DNA from: Rhizobiaceae bacterium
GTDB taxonomy: Bacteria > Pseudomonadota > Alphaproteobacteria > Rhizobiales > Rhizobiaceae
Length of the DNA stretch: 64,000 nt
NCBI GenBank assembly: GCA_019635775.1
Contig: JAHBYU010000008.1
Location: 124,001-188,000, forward strand
Reading direction: 5' to 3'
Positions 28,219 to 37,928 of the stretch are shown one piece after another. The position numbers were made by a program, and so were the translations under genes. The number at the start of each line of letters is the position of its first letter. Positions within the stretch are counted from its first letter, which is position 1. Under the pieces are notes generated by a model, which was given only the letters and a program-made list of their open reading frames with translations, made no database searches and was not told the origin of the DNA.

Positions 28219-28785
28219 ATGAGCATGCAACCCGAAGAAGCCGGAAAGACGCAACGCCAGCGTTTCCTGACGCGTTTCGTGCGCAACCGGCGCGGCAGCG
28301 TGGCGATGGAGTTCACGCTGCTGGCGGTGCCATTTCTCCTACTTGTTTTCGCCATCATCGAAAGCTGCATATCTTTCGCCGGACAACAGCTGCTTGCCAA
28401 CATCACGGACGATGTCGCGAGACAGATTCGCACTGGCCAGCTTAAACCGGCCGACATCAGCGAAACGTCCCTCAAGAAGCTCATCTGCGATGACCTGAAA
28501 ATCCTGGTCAGCGAGGACTGCCCCGGTCTTGAGGTCGATCTGCGAGAGTTCCCGACCTTTGCCAAGGCCGCCGAGGTCCGCATCAAGCTGACCCCGGACA
28601 GGGATCTCGATACCACCGACTTCGATGTCAGTCCGGGTCTCTCGATGTCGAAGAACATGCTGCGGGTCTTCTACAAATGGCCCGTGATCACGGATTTCAT
28701 GTCGAAGGTCGTATCCAACCTGAAGGGCGGCAAGACGCTGCTGTTTGCTTCAGTGACCTGGCAGAACGAACCGTTCGACGACTAA
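28219..28785 (+). CDS. TadE/TadG-like pseudopilin-type protein
   Basis: 188 aa. The N-terminus is Arg-rich (FLTRFVRNRRGSVAMEFTLL) with a TadE-type segment, GSVAMEF then a hydrophobic helix (VPFLLLVFAIIESC). The rest is soluble, with a cysteine pair in KKLICDD and VSEDCPG. TadE-like proteins are minor pseudopilins of the Tad pilus. Only 4 bases separate it from the next gene, so the two likely share an mRNA. Confidence 0.85.
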   Translation: MSMQPEEAGKTQRQRFLTRFVRNRRGSVAMEFTLLAVPFLLLVFAIIESCISFAGQQLLANITDDVARQIRTGQLKPADISETSLKKLICDDLKILVSEDCPGLEVDLREFPTFAKAAEVRIKLTPDRDLDTTDFDVSPGLSMSKNMLRVFYKWPVITDFMSKVVSNLKGGKTLLFASVTWQNEPFDD

Positions 28786-28789
28786 GGAC

Positions 28790-29443
28790 ATGATATCGAT
28801 GCAAAACCCGGGAAACCTCAGGGGATCGGACATGGTCACGTCTGGACCGGAAAGCCTGTTCGCCCGTGTCGGCAGCTTCTTGCGCGACAGAGGAGGTGTG
28901 GCGGCTCTCGAGTTCGCGCTCATCGTCCCACTCCTGCTCATGCTGTATTTCGTGACGATGGAGGTGGCACAGGCCATCGAAGCCAACAAGAAGGTCGGTC
29001 GTGTCGGCAGCATGGTCGCCGATCTCGTGACACAACAGCAGGAGATGTCCAAGAACGAACTTGAGGGGATCATGAAGATCGCCGAGTCGACGCTGCAACC
29101 CTACGCGCGCAGCAAACCGACGATCGAGATCACGGCAATCGAGGTGACTGACGAAACGACGCCCAAGGTCCAGGTGGTATGGTCCCGCAAGATGGTCGAC
29201 GGCGCGTTCAGCGCGGGCCCATCCAAGGGAAGCCCCACGACAATCCCGGACGCGTTGAAGATCAAGGGCAGTTTCCTGATCCGGGCGGAAGCAAAGCTCG
29301 ACTACAGGCCTGTCCTTACCTGGGCAGCCTCCCAGAAGGAAACACTCGGTCTGGCCGGTGCTTTCGACAACATCGACATGTCGGAGACCTACTATCTGCG
29401 ACCGCGCATGAGCATGACTGTCCCCTGCTCTGACTGCTATTGA
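28790..29443 (+). CDS. TadE/TadG-like pseudopilin-type protein
   Basis: 217 aa. The TadE-like N-terminal motif RDRGGVAALEFALIVPLLLM is followed by a periplasmic domain of mixed alpha/beta character ending in a Cys-rich tail (CSDCY). An internal start at MVTSGPESLF is an alternative. Translation is tightly linked to the preceding TadE-like gene. The pair probably forms pseudopilins with the Flp pilin, but the assembly machinery is elsewhere. Confidence 0.82.
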   Translation: MISMQNPGNLRGSDMVTSGPESLFARVGSFLRDRGGVAALEFALIVPLLLMLYFVTMEVAQAIEANKKVGRVGSMVADLVTQQQEMSKNELEGIMKIAESTLQPYARSKPTIEITAIEVTDETTPKVQVVWSRKMVDGAFSAGPSKGSPTTIPDALKIKGSFLIRAEAKLDYRPVLTWAASQKETLGLAGAFDNIDMSETYYLRPRMSMTVPCSDCY

Positions 29444-29460
29444 GTACTGCCGTGAGCCCC

Positions 29461-29480
29461 GGGGATCGCCGCCGATCCCT
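29461..29480 (+). terminator. Hairpin after the TadE-like pair
   Basis: GGGATCG-CCGC-CGATCCC (29462-29479) lies 18 bases after the stop. There is no T-run, so it may be a Rho-independent remnant or an mRNA end-protecting hairpin. Confidence 0.4.
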
Positions 29481-29673
29481 ATCCTGAGGTCACGATATCC
29501 TCGCGCCAGTCTGCCCTGGAGGGCGATGCAAGCGCGCAGAGAACCACGACTGCCAGGCAGAGCTTGCCTCGCAACCGGCCCGTCCAACCGAGCTCCGGGG
29601 CGGAATTGCCAATCATCATGGCAAACTCTATGCCTGCTCGGTCCAGATCCGGCAACAGAAGCCAGTATTTTCC

Positions 29674-30909
29674 ATGCCCCGTACGTTCCTGTTCGTTCTC
29701 GATTCATTTGGCATCGGCGGTGCCAGCGATGCCGCGCTTTTCGGCGATGCCGGTTCCAACACGTTCGGACACATAGCGGAACGATGCGCCGCCGGCCTGG
29801 CGGACCGAGAGGGTTTGCGCAAGGGCCCGCTGCGGCTTCCCAACATGATGGCGCTCGGGCTCGGCCGCTCGGCAGCGACGGCGGGCTACGCTTTCAACGA
29901 TGCCACCCCGCTAGTGCCATCTGCGTTCCACGGCGCTGCGCAGGAAATTTCCTCCGGCAAGGACACGCCTTCGGGGCACTGGGAAATCGCAGCCCTTCCG
30001 GTTCCTTTTCAATGGGGCTATTTCCCCGCGACGGTTCCCGCCTTCCCTGAGGAACTGACCGACGCGATCATCAACGAAGCGAAACTTCCCGGCATCCTGG
30101 GAAATTGCCATGCGTCCGGGACGGAGATCATCGAACGGTATGGCGAGGAGCATCTGCGTACCGGCAAGCCGATATTCTATACGTCGGCGGACTCGGTCAT
30201 CCAGATCGCGGCGCATGAGACCGGGTTCGGGCTCGAGCGGCTCTACGATCTCTGCGCAATCGTGCGCAGGCTTGCCGACCCGCTCAACATCGGCCGCGTA
30301 ATCGCGCGCCCCTTCGTTGGGGATAGTCCGGCAACGTTCGAGCGGACGGCCAACCGGCGCGACTTCGCGGTGCCGCCTCCCGAGGACACACTGCTCGACC
30401 GGCTGACAGCACGGGGGTCAAGGGTGATCGGCGTCGGCAAGATCGGCGACATCTTCGCCCATCGCGGGGTATCGGAAGTGCGCAAGGCCGCCGGCAACAT
30501 GGCCCTCTTTGACACCGCTCTCAACGCGATGAAGGATGCCGGCGACGGAGATCTCGTCTTTGCAAACTTTGTCGATTTCGACTCACTCTTCGGGCACAGG
30601 CGCGACGTCGCCGGCTACGCCGCCGCGTTGGAGGCGTTCGACCGACGCCTGCCGGAAGCACTGGACCTTCTGACCAAAGGCGACATGCTGCTGCTAACTG
30701 CCGACCACGGGTGCGATCCCACCTGGACTGGAACCGACCATACGCGTGAGCGCGTGCCTATCATCGGCTGTGCACCTGGACTTGCGGGCGGCGATGTCGG
30801 CTTACGCGAGACCTATGCCGACATCGGCGAGACGGTGGCTGAGCATTTCGGTCTGCCGGCGGGTCGCCACGGAACCTCCTTCTATGGGACAATCGGCGGC
30901 CATGCCTGA
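29674..30909 (+). CDS. deoB: Phosphopentomutase
   Basis: 411 aa of the alkaline-phosphatase-like metalloenzyme family. It interconverts ribose/deoxyribose 1- and 5-phosphates, the step after nucleoside phosphorolysis by punA and deoA. Seen are [50 protein letters not shown] and [20 protein letters not shown], the Mn-binding region. It overlaps fpg by 8 bases. Confidence 0.95.
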   Translation: MPRTFLFVLDSFGIGGASDAALFGDAGSNTFGHIAERCAAGLADREGLRKGPLRLPNMMALGLGRSAATAGYAFNDATPLVPSAFHGAAQEISSGKDTPSGHWEIAALPVPFQWGYFPATVPAFPEELTDAIINEAKLPGILGNCHASGTEIIERYGEEHLRTGKPIFYTSADSVIQIAAHETGFGLERLYDLCAIVRRLADPLNIGRVIARPFVGDSPATFERTANRRDFAVPPPEDTLLDRLTARGSRVIGVGKIGDIFAHRGVSEVRKAAGNMALFDTALNAMKDAGDGDLVFANFVDFDSLFGHRRDVAGYAAALEAFDRRLPEALDLLTKGDMLLLTADHGCDPTWTGTDHTRERVPIIGCAPGLAGGDVGLRETYADIGETVAEHFGLPAGRHGTSFYGTIGGHA

Positions 30910-31789
30910 ATTGCCCGAGGTCGAAACAGTTCGGCGTGGGCTTCAGCCAGTCATGGAGGGGGCGCGCATCGTTTCTGTTGAAGCGCGGCGGCCCGACCTG
31001 CGCTTTCCCTTCCCGCCGGACTTTGCCGAACGGCTCAGGGGGAAGCGGATCGTCTCGCTCGGCCGGCGCGCCAAATACCTGACGCTCGATCTCGATGGCG
31101 GCCCGCTGCTGATCTGCCATCTCGGCATGTCCGGATCGTTTCGGATCGAGAACGAAGCCGAAAAATCAAGCCCCGGCATCTTCCATAATGAACGCTCCAA
31201 GGCTTCTGCACACGACCATGTGGTGTTCCACCTTGAGGAGTCCGGCGGTGGGAAATCCACGGTCATCTTCAACGACCCGCGCCGTTTCGGCTTCATGCTC
31301 TTTTCCGACAGCGGCAATGAACATCCCATGCTTTCCGGCCTCGGCGTGGAGCCGACAGGCAATGCGCTCGATGGGCGGCTGCTGTCGGAGCTTCTTCGGG
31401 GAAAGAAGACGCCGTTGAAAGCCGCGCTACTTGACCAGACGCTCATCGCAGGCCTCGGCAATATCTATGTTTCGGAGGCCTTGTGGCGCGCGGGCCTGTC
31501 GCCGCGACGCCTCGCCGGGAGCATTGCGCCCTCAAGCGGCAAGGTTACAGAGCGGGCCGAAAAGCTGGCGCAGGCGATCCGCGAGGTCATTGCAGCTGCA
31601 ATAGAGGCCGGCGGTTCTTCGCTGCGCGACTATATCCATGCCGATGGATCGCTTGGCTATTTCCAGCATTCATTTTCGGTCTATGACCGGGAAGGTGAGC
31701 CGTGTCGCAAGCCCGGCTGCGGCGGAACCGTTGCCCGCATCGTGCAAAGCGGTCGATCGACATTCTATTGCCCGGCGTGCCAGCGCTGA
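30902..31789 (+). CDS. fpg: Formamidopyrimidine-DNA glycosylase
   Basis: 295 aa. It removes oxidised purines such as 8-oxoG and has AP-lyase activity. The catalytic N-terminal Pro-Glu is seen in [17 protein letters not shown], the H2TH region in [20 protein letters not shown], and the C-terminal zinc finger in CRKPGCGG and [10 protein letters not shown]. The start at 30902 gives the required N-terminal proline; longer frames would not. Overlaps deoB. Confidence 0.96.
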   Translation: MPELPEVETVRRGLQPVMEGARIVSVEARRPDLRFPFPPDFAERLRGKRIVSLGRRAKYLTLDLDGGPLLICHLGMSGSFRIENEAEKSSPGIFHNERSKASAHDHVVFHLEESGGGKSTVIFNDPRRFGFMLFSDSGNEHPMLSGLGVEPTGNALDGRLLSELLRGKKTPLKAALLDQTLIAGLGNIYVSEALWRAGLSPRRLAGSIAPSSGKVTERAEKLAQAIREVIAAAIEAGGSSLRDYIHADGSLGYFQHSFSVYDREGEPCRKPGCGGTVARIVQSGRSTFYCPACQR

Positions 31790-31820
31790 CGCATGGCCAG
31801 GGCGGACTGGAGAAGAGGCG

Positions 31821-32594
31821 ATGAGCTACGAAACGATCCTGGTTGAAAAGCGGGACAAGGTCGCGCTCGTGACACTCAACAGGCCAAAGGCCCTGAACGC
31901 ACTGAACGACCAGGTGCTGGCCGACCTGCTGTCGGCTTTTCGGGATATCGACACCGATTCCGCAATTTCGGCTTCGGTCCTGACGGGATCGGAAAAGGCT
32001 TTCGCCGCCGGTGCGGATATCAAGGAGATGGCTTCGCTGGACTACGTCGACGCCTATCTTTCGGACCGGTTCGGCGGCTGGGAGGATTTTGCCCGTTTGC
32101 GAAAGCCGGTTATCGCTGCGGTCGCGGGCTATGCTTTGGGCGGCGGCTGCGAACTCGCCATGATGTGCGATTTCATCATCGCCGCGGATACAGCCAAGTT
32201 TGGCCAGCCCGAGATCACGCTCGGCATCATGCCTGGCATGGGCGGCTCACAGCGGCTTGCGCGCTATGTCGGCAAGTCGAAGGCCATGGACATGGTGCTC
32301 ACAGGCCGCATGATGGATGCTGCGGAGGCGGAACGCTGCGGACTGGTGTCGCGCGTGGTCGCTTCGCAGGACATGCTCGAAGAAGCCCTGAAGGCGGCCG
32401 GCAAGATAGCTGGTTTTTCGCAGCCCGCAGTCATCATGGCCAAGGAGTCGGTTAACCGGTCCTTCGAAACGACGCTTTCCGAGGGGCTCCGCTTCGAGCG
32501 GCGGCTTTTCCAGTCTCTGTTCTCTACCGAAGACCAGAAGGAAGGCATGGCGGCTTTCGTGGAGAAGCGGCCGGCAAGTTTCCGCAACCGCTGA
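31821..32594 (+). CDS. Enoyl-CoA hydratase
   Basis: 257 aa, crotonase fold. It hydrates 2-trans-enoyl-CoA in beta-oxidation. Seen are [33 protein letters not shown] (oxyanion hole), [18 protein letters not shown] and [19 protein letters not shown] with the catalytic Glu. The C-terminal helix ends in [15 protein letters not shown]. The ATG at 31821 follows AGAAGAGG. Its place just before rpsT and dnaA is common in rhizobia. Confidence 0.93.
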   Translation: MSYETILVEKRDKVALVTLNRPKALNALNDQVLADLLSAFRDIDTDSAISASVLTGSEKAFAAGADIKEMASLDYVDAYLSDRFGGWEDFARLRKPVIAAVAGYALGGGCELAMMCDFIIAADTAKFGQPEITLGIMPGMGGSQRLARYVGKSKAMDMVLTGRMMDAAEAERCGLVSRVVASQDMLEEALKAAGKIAGFSQPAVIMAKESVNRSFETTLSEGLRFERRLFQSLFSTEDQKEGMAAFVEKRPASFRNR

Positions 32595-32617
32595 GCACGG
32601 AATCCGCCAGAGCCTCG

Positions 32618-32678
32618 TTGACGCGCCGTAAAACCTGCACTATAAGCCCGCTCCAACCGAGGCGGCCGTACGGCTGCC
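32618..32678 (+). promoter_or_regulatory. rpsT promoter and leader palindrome
   Basis: TTGACG (32618-32623), a 17-bp spacer and TATAAG (32641-32646) form a near-consensus sigma70 promoter. In the leader, GGC-N-GCCGTACGGC-N-GCC (32661-32678) is a hyphenated palindrome that may fold in the mRNA. The leader is about 90 bases. Confidence 0.65.
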
Positions 32679-32742
32679 CGTTTGTTTTTGCGCATTGCCC
32701 TATAGCATGGCGCTTACCGGATAAGATACAAAGAGAGGTATC

Positions 32743-33009
32743 ATGGCCAATACATCCTCGGCCAAGAAGGCGACGCGCAAGATGGAGCGCAAGACCGCCA
32801 TCAACAAGAACCGTCGTTCGCGGGTCCGCACCTATGTTCGCAAGGTCGAGGAGGCTCTCGCATCGGGCGACAAGGCTGCGGCAGAGGCTGCCTTCAAGGC
32901 AGCTCAGCCGGAATTGATGCGCGCGGCCACGAAGGGCGTGATGCATTCTAACACCGCATCCCGGAAGGTCTCTCGTCTGGCTCAGCGCGTAAAGTCGCTT
33001 TCTGCCTGA
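32743..33009 (+). CDS. rpsT: 30S ribosomal protein S20
   Basis: 88 aa, highly basic, helical. The N-terminus [20 protein letters not shown] and the [16 protein letters not shown] region match S20, which binds 16S rRNA in the small subunit. The C-terminus [20 protein letters not shown] is also typical. AGAGAGG lies ahead of the ATG. A strong terminator follows, so the gene is probably single. Confidence 0.97.
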   Translation: MANTSSAKKATRKMERKTAINKNRRSRVRTYVRKVEEALASGDKAAAEAAFKAAQPELMRAATKGVMHSNTASRKVSRLAQRVKSLSA

Positions 33010-33040
33010 TCAGCCTCAGACCTTATTCTAGCAGATTGAA

Positions 33041-33066
33041 CCCGGTGCCTTGGCGCCGGGTTTTTT
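33041..33066 (+). terminator. rpsT intrinsic terminator
   Basis: CCCGGTGCC and GGCGCCGGG form a GC-rich stem with one G-U pair and a very short loop, followed by six T residues (33061-33066). Confidence 0.92.
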
Positions 33067-33160
33067 GTTTTGCCGGACAATGGCTTGGCAGGGTGTCTGG
33101 GCCACCTTCCCATGCCTCGGCAAACACTCCTTTTTCTTTGCCGACAACATGCACGATTTC

Positions 33161-33450
33161 TTATTAATCCAGAGCTGCCTGAAGGAGGTATCGCGCCGAC
33201 CGCTCAGCAGAAAAAGATATTTATTTTCAGTGATTTACAGAAGGTTATCCACAGGTAGAGCAATATATGCTCGCCGTTGAGGGGACAACTCGTTGTCAAG
33301 CGAATTATTTGAAAAAATTTCCCCGCCAGCGAGGCATTTCCGCAAGCGCGGGAAAAGGTTTTGAATCACAAAGGCTTTGTTCATTTCAGGCTCGGAACGG
33401 CCCTTTGAATCGCGCTTGGGCACGGCCTGATTCATTAAAAATCGGTTAGC
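33161..33450. other. Candidate replication-origin/dnaA regulatory region
   Basis: No gene lies between the rpsT terminator and dnaA (about 710 bases). A perfect DnaA box TTATCCACA is at 33245-33253, with AT-rich stretches at 33211-33240 and 33301-33321. GANTC (CcrM) sites are at 33363, 33407, 33429 and 33558. A CtrA-like TTAA-N7-TTAG is at 33435-33449. In many rhizobia the replication origin is elsewhere, near hemE, so this may only be the dnaA promoter region. A single box is not proof. Confidence 0.4.
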
Positions 33451-33490
33451 TCCGCCCTTGCTCTGTCCACCGCGATTTTTGTAAGGTCCG

Positions 33491-33595
33491 GTCATCAAGA
33501 CAGACGGGCTTCAGACCCGCGCAGCCAGCCAACAGCGGCGACGTTTGAAACATGGTTGATTCCATGTGGGGCGTAGCTTTGTCCGTCTTGATGAC
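33491..33595 (+). other. Structured element with 15-base inverted repeat
   Basis: GTCATCAAGACAGAC (33491-33505) pairs with GTCCGTCTTGATGAC (33581-33595), 14 of 15 positions. Inside lie CGGG-N7-CCCG (33505-33519) and CATGG-N6-CCATG (33551-33566). As RNA this would form a closed multi-stem domain ending about 180 bases before dnaA. It may be a leader structure, an sRNA or a DNA cruciform. I do not recognise a known riboswitch. Confidence 0.45.
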
Positions 33596-33778
33596 AAGTG
33601 GGGTTAGCAGCATCGCGTGTGCAGTCGGGTCTGGCGTTTCGCCGGACGGGTGACCTTTTGCCTGCGTCAGGCGGCGCGGCAGGCGGCACGCACGATGTCT
33701 TCGGGCATGCGCACCGAAAGGAACGACGGCCGCAAGGCAAGCGGTCAGTGGACGATACGAGGAACGAGGAAACTGAAG

Positions 33779-35314
33779 ATGCAAGGCGGCGTCGAGAGAG
33801 AGGCACAACAAAGCCATCTCTTTCCTATCAACATTACCGAGGGCAACACGATGGCGGCTTCAAACGATGCGGAGAAGATTTTCGAACGTTTGAAGACGCA
33901 GTTGAAGGCAAGGCTCGGCGCGGAAGTCTATTCAAGCTGGTTTGGCCGTATGAAGCTCGCTGAAGCTTCCAAGGGCGTGGTCAGGCTTTCCGTGCCGACC
34001 GCATTCCTGAAGTCATGGATCAACGGGCACTATCTCGACGTCATCGCCGAGTTGTGGCGACAGGACGAGCCGGAGCTTTTCCGTATCGAGATCATCGTGC
34101 GCAGCGCGACCAGACAGACGGCCCGGCCGATCGACCAGGAAGTCGAACCTGCTCGCAAGACAAGCCGGCCGGCCCAGACCGCGCTCGGATCGGGAACGAT
34201 CCCTAATGGAAAGCCCGACATGCAGTCGAGCCCGCGCACCGGCCACATGCCCGTGCCGGAATTCAGGCAAGGGGTGCTCGGCTCTCCGCTGGACCAGCGC
34301 TACACCTTCCAGTCCTTCGTGGAAGGCCCGTCCAACCGCGTGGCGCTTGCCGCCGCGCGCGCCGTGGCTGAATCCGCGTCGCGTTTCAATCCGCTCTTCC
34401 TTCACGCCTCGGTGGGGCTCGGCAAGACACACCTTCTGCAGGCGATCGCCGCCGAGTCGCTGAGGCAGAATCCGAAATCGCGCGTCGTGTACCTGACTGC
34501 CGAGTATTTCATGTGGCGCTTCGCAACGGCCATCAGGGACAACAACGCGTTGACGCTGAAGGAGCAGCTTCGCGACATAGACCTCCTGATCATCGACGAC
34601 ATGCAATTCCTGCAAGGCAAGTCGATCCAGCATGAGTTCTGCCACCTCATCAACATGCTGCTCGACAGCGCCAAGCAGGTTGTCGTCGCAGCCGACAGGC
34701 CGCCATCGGAGCTGGAGTCGCTGGAACCGCGCGTCCGCTCGCGCCTGAATGGCGGTGTCGCGCTGGAGATGTCAGCGCCGGACTACACGATGCGCTTCGG
34801 CATGCTGAAGCAGCGTCACGCTGCGGCGAAGGCCGAAGATTCGTCGATCGACATTTCCGAGGAAATCCTCGCGCATATAGCAAGGACCGTGACGGGCAGC
34901 GGACGCGAGTTGGAAGGCGCGTTCAACCAGCTTCTGTTCCGCCAGAGCTTCGAACCCCAGATATCGCTGGAACGCATCGACGAGATCCTCGGCCATATCT
35001 ACCGCACGGGAGAGCCCAAACGGGTTCGCATCGAAGACATCCAGCGCATTGTCGCGCGTCACTACAACGTCTCCAAGACGGAACTCCTGTCCAACAGACG
35101 CACGCGCACCATAGTCAAGCCACGGCAGATAGCGATGTATCTGGCCAAGGTGATGACGCCACGGTCACTGCCGGAGATCGGACGCCGGTTTGGCGGACGC
35201 GACCACACAACCGTCCTTCATGCGGTGCGAAAGATCGAGGATCTGTCCGGGAACGACAACACGCTGGCCCAGGAACTCGAACTCCTGCGCCGCCTCATCA
35301 ATGACCAAGCCTAA
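33779..35314 (+). CDS. dnaA: Chromosomal replication initiator protein DnaA
   Basis: 511 aa from the ATG at 33779; an ATG at 33851 behind GAGGG gives 487 aa and is equally plausible. The four-domain architecture is seen: N-terminal DnaB-contact domain ([20 protein letters not shown]), a variable linker, the AAA+ core with Walker [16 protein letters not shown] and Walker [13 protein letters not shown], and the HTH domain with [15 protein letters not shown]. It binds DnaA boxes to open the origin. It heads the dnaA, dnaN, recF group, though gaps suggest separate promoters. Confidence 0.97.
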   Translation: MQGGVEREAQQSHLFPINITEGNTMAASNDAEKIFERLKTQLKARLGAEVYSSWFGRMKLAEASKGVVRLSVPTAFLKSWINGHYLDVIAELWRQDEPELFRIEIIVRSATRQTARPIDQEVEPARKTSRPAQTALGSGTIPNGKPDMQSSPRTGHMPVPEFRQGVLGSPLDQRYTFQSFVEGPSNRVALAAARAVAESASRFNPLFLHASVGLGKTHLLQAIAAESLRQNPKSRVVYLTAEYFMWRFATAIRDNNALTLKEQLRDIDLLIIDDMQFLQGKSIQHEFCHLINMLLDSAKQVVVAADRPPSELESLEPRVRSRLNGGVALEMSAPDYTMRFGMLKQRHAAAKAEDSSIDISEEILAHIARTVTGSGRELEGAFNQLLFRQSFEPQISLERIDEILGHIYRTGEPKRVRIEDIQRIVARHYNVSKTELLSNRRTRTIVKPRQIAMYLAKVMTPRSLPEIGRRFGGRDHTTVLHAVRKIEDLSGNDNTLAQELELLRRLINDQA

Positions 35315-35329
35315 GCAGGCCTGATCGCC

Positions 35330-35358
35330 CGGGCGGGTGCCTATCGGAAACCCGCCCG
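35330..35358 (+). terminator. Hairpin after dnaA
   Basis: CGGGCGGGT (35330-35338) and ACCCGCCCG (35350-35358) form a perfect 9-bp stem with an 11-base loop, 15 bases past the stop. There is no T-run, so termination may be weak or partial. Confidence 0.5.
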
Positions 35359-35571
35359 CATGCGAATGAAATCCCGTGACGCTGGCCTGTTTGAACTGTC
35401 TGGCCAGCTTTATCCCCCGGAAAGCCTGCGCAACTGCGCCACCAGGACGTCTCGCACTTGCCTTGAGGTTGGTTTTTCTGTCATTTTGCGCCGATTCCGA
35501 AGCTTCATTAGGCCTGTAGCGGAATTCCGGTCCGGAACTCCGGCTGTCATATTCAAGCGAGCTTGTTGGTC

Positions 35572-36690
35572 ATGCGTGTCATTCTCGAACGGTCGAACCT
35601 TCTCAAGTCCCTGAACCACGTTCATCGCGTGGTCGAGCGCCGCAACACGATACCGATCCTGTCAAACGTGTTGCTGAACGCATCCGGTGCTGTGATGGAA
35701 CTGAAGGCGACCGATCTCGACCTCGAGATCACCGAAGCGACCGCGGCAAGCGTCGAGCAGGCCGGCGCCACTACGGTACCTGCGCACCTGCTCTACGATA
35801 TCGTGCGCAAGCTTCCCGAAGGTGCGGAGGTGATGCTGAAGACCGACGAGGATGGCAATGCCATGTCGGTCATATCCGGACGGTCGAGCTTTCGCCTGCA
35901 GTGCCTTCCCCAATCGGACTTCCCCGAACTGACTGCTGGATCATTCTCCCACATCTTCCGGCTGGACGCGGCGGCCTTGAAGGCGCTGATCGACAAGACG
36001 CAGTTCGCGATCTCCACCGAGGAGACACGCTATTACCTGAACGGCATCTACCTGCACACCATCGAAACCGGCGGAAAGCTGCGGCTGCGGGCCGTCGCAA
36101 CCGACGGTCATCGCCTGGCGCGGGCGGAGATGGACGCGCCTGCCGGCTCGGAAGGCATGCCGGGCGTCATCATACCGCGCAAGACCGTGAGCGAGTTGCA
36201 GAAGCTTCTGGATGTGCCTGACGTCGCGGTTGCGACCGAACTGTCCGATACAAAGATCCGTTTCACGATCGGCAGCGTGGTGCTGACGTCAAAGCTGATC
36301 GACGGGACATTCCCCGACTATCAGCGGGTCATTCCAACAGGAAACGACAAGACCCTGATCATAGATCGTTCGAGCTTCGCGGCGGCTGTCGATCGCGTTT
36401 CCACCATCTCTTCGGAACGCGGGCGGGCCGTGAAGCTCTCGATCTCCGACGGACAGGTCACCTTGACCGTCAACAATCCGGACTCCGGCAGCGCAACCGA
36501 GGAACTGGCGGCGGACTATTCCTCCGACCCCATCGAGATCGGCTTCAACGCGCGTTACCTGCTGGATGTTTCGGCGCAGCTGTCCAGCGGCGATGCGCGC
36601 TTCATGCTGGCCGACGCAGGCTCGCCTACGCTGATCCAGGATACCACCGACGAGAACACGCTTTACGTGCTCATGCCGATGCGTGTCTAG
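35572..36690 (+). CDS. dnaN: DNA polymerase III subunit beta (sliding clamp)
   Basis: 372 aa, full length. Three clamp-fold domains; the ring dimer tethers polymerase III. Seen are MRVILERSNLLKSLNHVHRV, RNTIPILSNVLLNASG, YYLNGIYLHTIE, VATDGHRLARAEMDAP and the C-terminal TLYVLMPMRV. The ATG at 35572 is chosen over one nine bases upstream because it matches the family N-terminus. Confidence 0.97.
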   Translation: MRVILERSNLLKSLNHVHRVVERRNTIPILSNVLLNASGAVMELKATDLDLEITEATAASVEQAGATTVPAHLLYDIVRKLPEGAEVMLKTDEDGNAMSVISGRSSFRLQCLPQSDFPELTAGSFSHIFRLDAAALKALIDKTQFAISTEETRYYLNGIYLHTIETGGKLRLRAVATDGHRLARAEMDAPAGSEGMPGVIIPRKTVSELQKLLDVPDVAVATELSDTKIRFTIGSVVLTSKLIDGTFPDYQRVIPTGNDKTLIIDRSSFAAAVDRVSTISSERGRAVKLSISDGQVTLTVNNPDSGSATEELAADYSSDPIEIGFNARYLLDVSAQLSSGDARFMLADAGSPTLIQDTTDENTLYVLMPMRV

Positions 36691-36732
36691 CGCCGGCAAC
36701 GGATACCTGCCAGAGCTCATGGTCCCTGTGCC

Positions 36733-37896
36733 ATGACTTTCGATCCGACAAAGCCCGGGGCGGACACGGTGCACATCTGTAAGCTAACGCTTACAGATTT
36801 TCGCAACTATGCATCCCTCTCGCTTGCTTTGCGGCCAGGACTTGTCGTTTTCAGCGGCGAGAACGGTGCCGGCAAGACCAATCTGCTCGAAGCAATTTCC
36901 CTGCTGTCTCCGGGACGCGGCTTGCGACGCGCGCCGTACGCGGAGGTGGCCCGCGAAGGAGGCTCAGGCGGGTTTGCCGTTCATGCTGAACTGGACGGCC
37001 CGAACGGCACCTTCGACATCGGCACGGGAACCGCCGGTCTGGACCCCGGCATGGAGGGCGGACGACGCGTGCGTATCAATGCCACGCCCGTTGCCGCCGA
37101 CGACCTCCTCGACTGGCTGCGGGTACTTTGGCTGACACCCTCGATGGATGCTCTGTTCACAGGACCGGCAGGCGACCGCAGGCGTTTCCTCGACCGGTTG
37201 GTGCTGGCCATCGATCCGCAACACGGTCGGCGCGCGCAGGACTACGAAAAGGCCATGCGGAGCCGTAACAGGCTGCTTGCGGACGGATCGCGCGACGGGC
37301 GATACTTTGATGCCATCGAGATGCAAATGGTGGAGGCCGGCACCGCAATTGCTGCGGCGAGAGCCGAAATGGTCAGGTTGCTTGCGGCAATGATCGACAG
37401 GCAGCCTCAGGGCCCGTTTCCGCAGGCCGATCTCGCCCTTGTCGGTTTTCTTGAAGCAATGATAGGCCAAGCCCCAGCCGTGGAAATCGAAGAGGCCTTT
37501 CGCGCCGCCCTTGCTTCGGGTCGTGAACGTGACCGCGCCGCTGGCCGGACGCTAGACGGTCCGCATAGATCCGACCTGATCGTACGACACCGTCCCAAGT
37601 CCATGCCGGCGGAACTCTGCTCCACCGGAGAGCAGAAGGCGCTGCTTGTAGGCATTATCCTTTCGCATGCGAGGCTTTGTGGCGACGTATCCGGCGGCGT
37701 GCCGATACTGCTTCTCGATGAGATCGCCGCGCATCTCGATTCTGGCAGGCGCGCGGCATTGTTTTCCATCCTCGAAGATCTCGGAAGCCAGACCTTCATG
37801 ACAGGCACCGAAGCCGATCTGTTCTCCAGCATTGTTGGCCGCGCACAATTCCTGACCGTAGATCATGGAAGCGTGCGGACAACGGATGCATCCTGA
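36733..37896 (+). CDS. recF: DNA replication and repair protein RecF
   Basis: 387 aa. An SMC-like ATPase in RecFOR recombination repair, loading RecA at gaps. Seen are LTLTDFRNYASLSL, Walker A VVFSGENGAGKTNLLEAISL, LDGPHRSDLIVRH and the ABC-like signature STGEQKALLVGIILSHARL with Walker B ILLLDEIAAHLD. It follows dnaN by 42 bases and precedes a MoeB-like gene. Confidence 0.95.
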   Translation: MTFDPTKPGADTVHICKLTLTDFRNYASLSLALRPGLVVFSGENGAGKTNLLEAISLLSPGRGLRRAPYAEVAREGGSGGFAVHAELDGPNGTFDIGTGTAGLDPGMEGGRRVRINATPVAADDLLDWLRVLWLTPSMDALFTGPAGDRRRFLDRLVLAIDPQHGRRAQDYEKAMRSRNRLLADGSRDGRYFDAIEMQMVEAGTAIAAARAEMVRLLAAMIDRQPQGPFPQADLALVGFLEAMIGQAPAVEIEEAFRAALASGRERDRAAGRTLDGPHRSDLIVRHRPKSMPAELCSTGEQKALLVGIILSHARLCGDVSGGVPILLLDEIAAHLDSGRRAALFSILEDLGSQTFMTGTEADLFSSIVGRAQFLTVDHGSVRTTDAS

Positions 37897-37928
37897 CAAG
37901 CTCCACCGCCGGGGCTAATCTAACCCAT

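Noticed and set aside
33446-33817. Minus-strand frame in the dnaA leader
   Set aside because: It crosses the dnaA start, has no ribosome-binding site and shows no recognisable domain.
35401-35420. TTTATCCCC upstream of dnaN as a DnaA box
   Set aside because: Two or more mismatches to the consensus.
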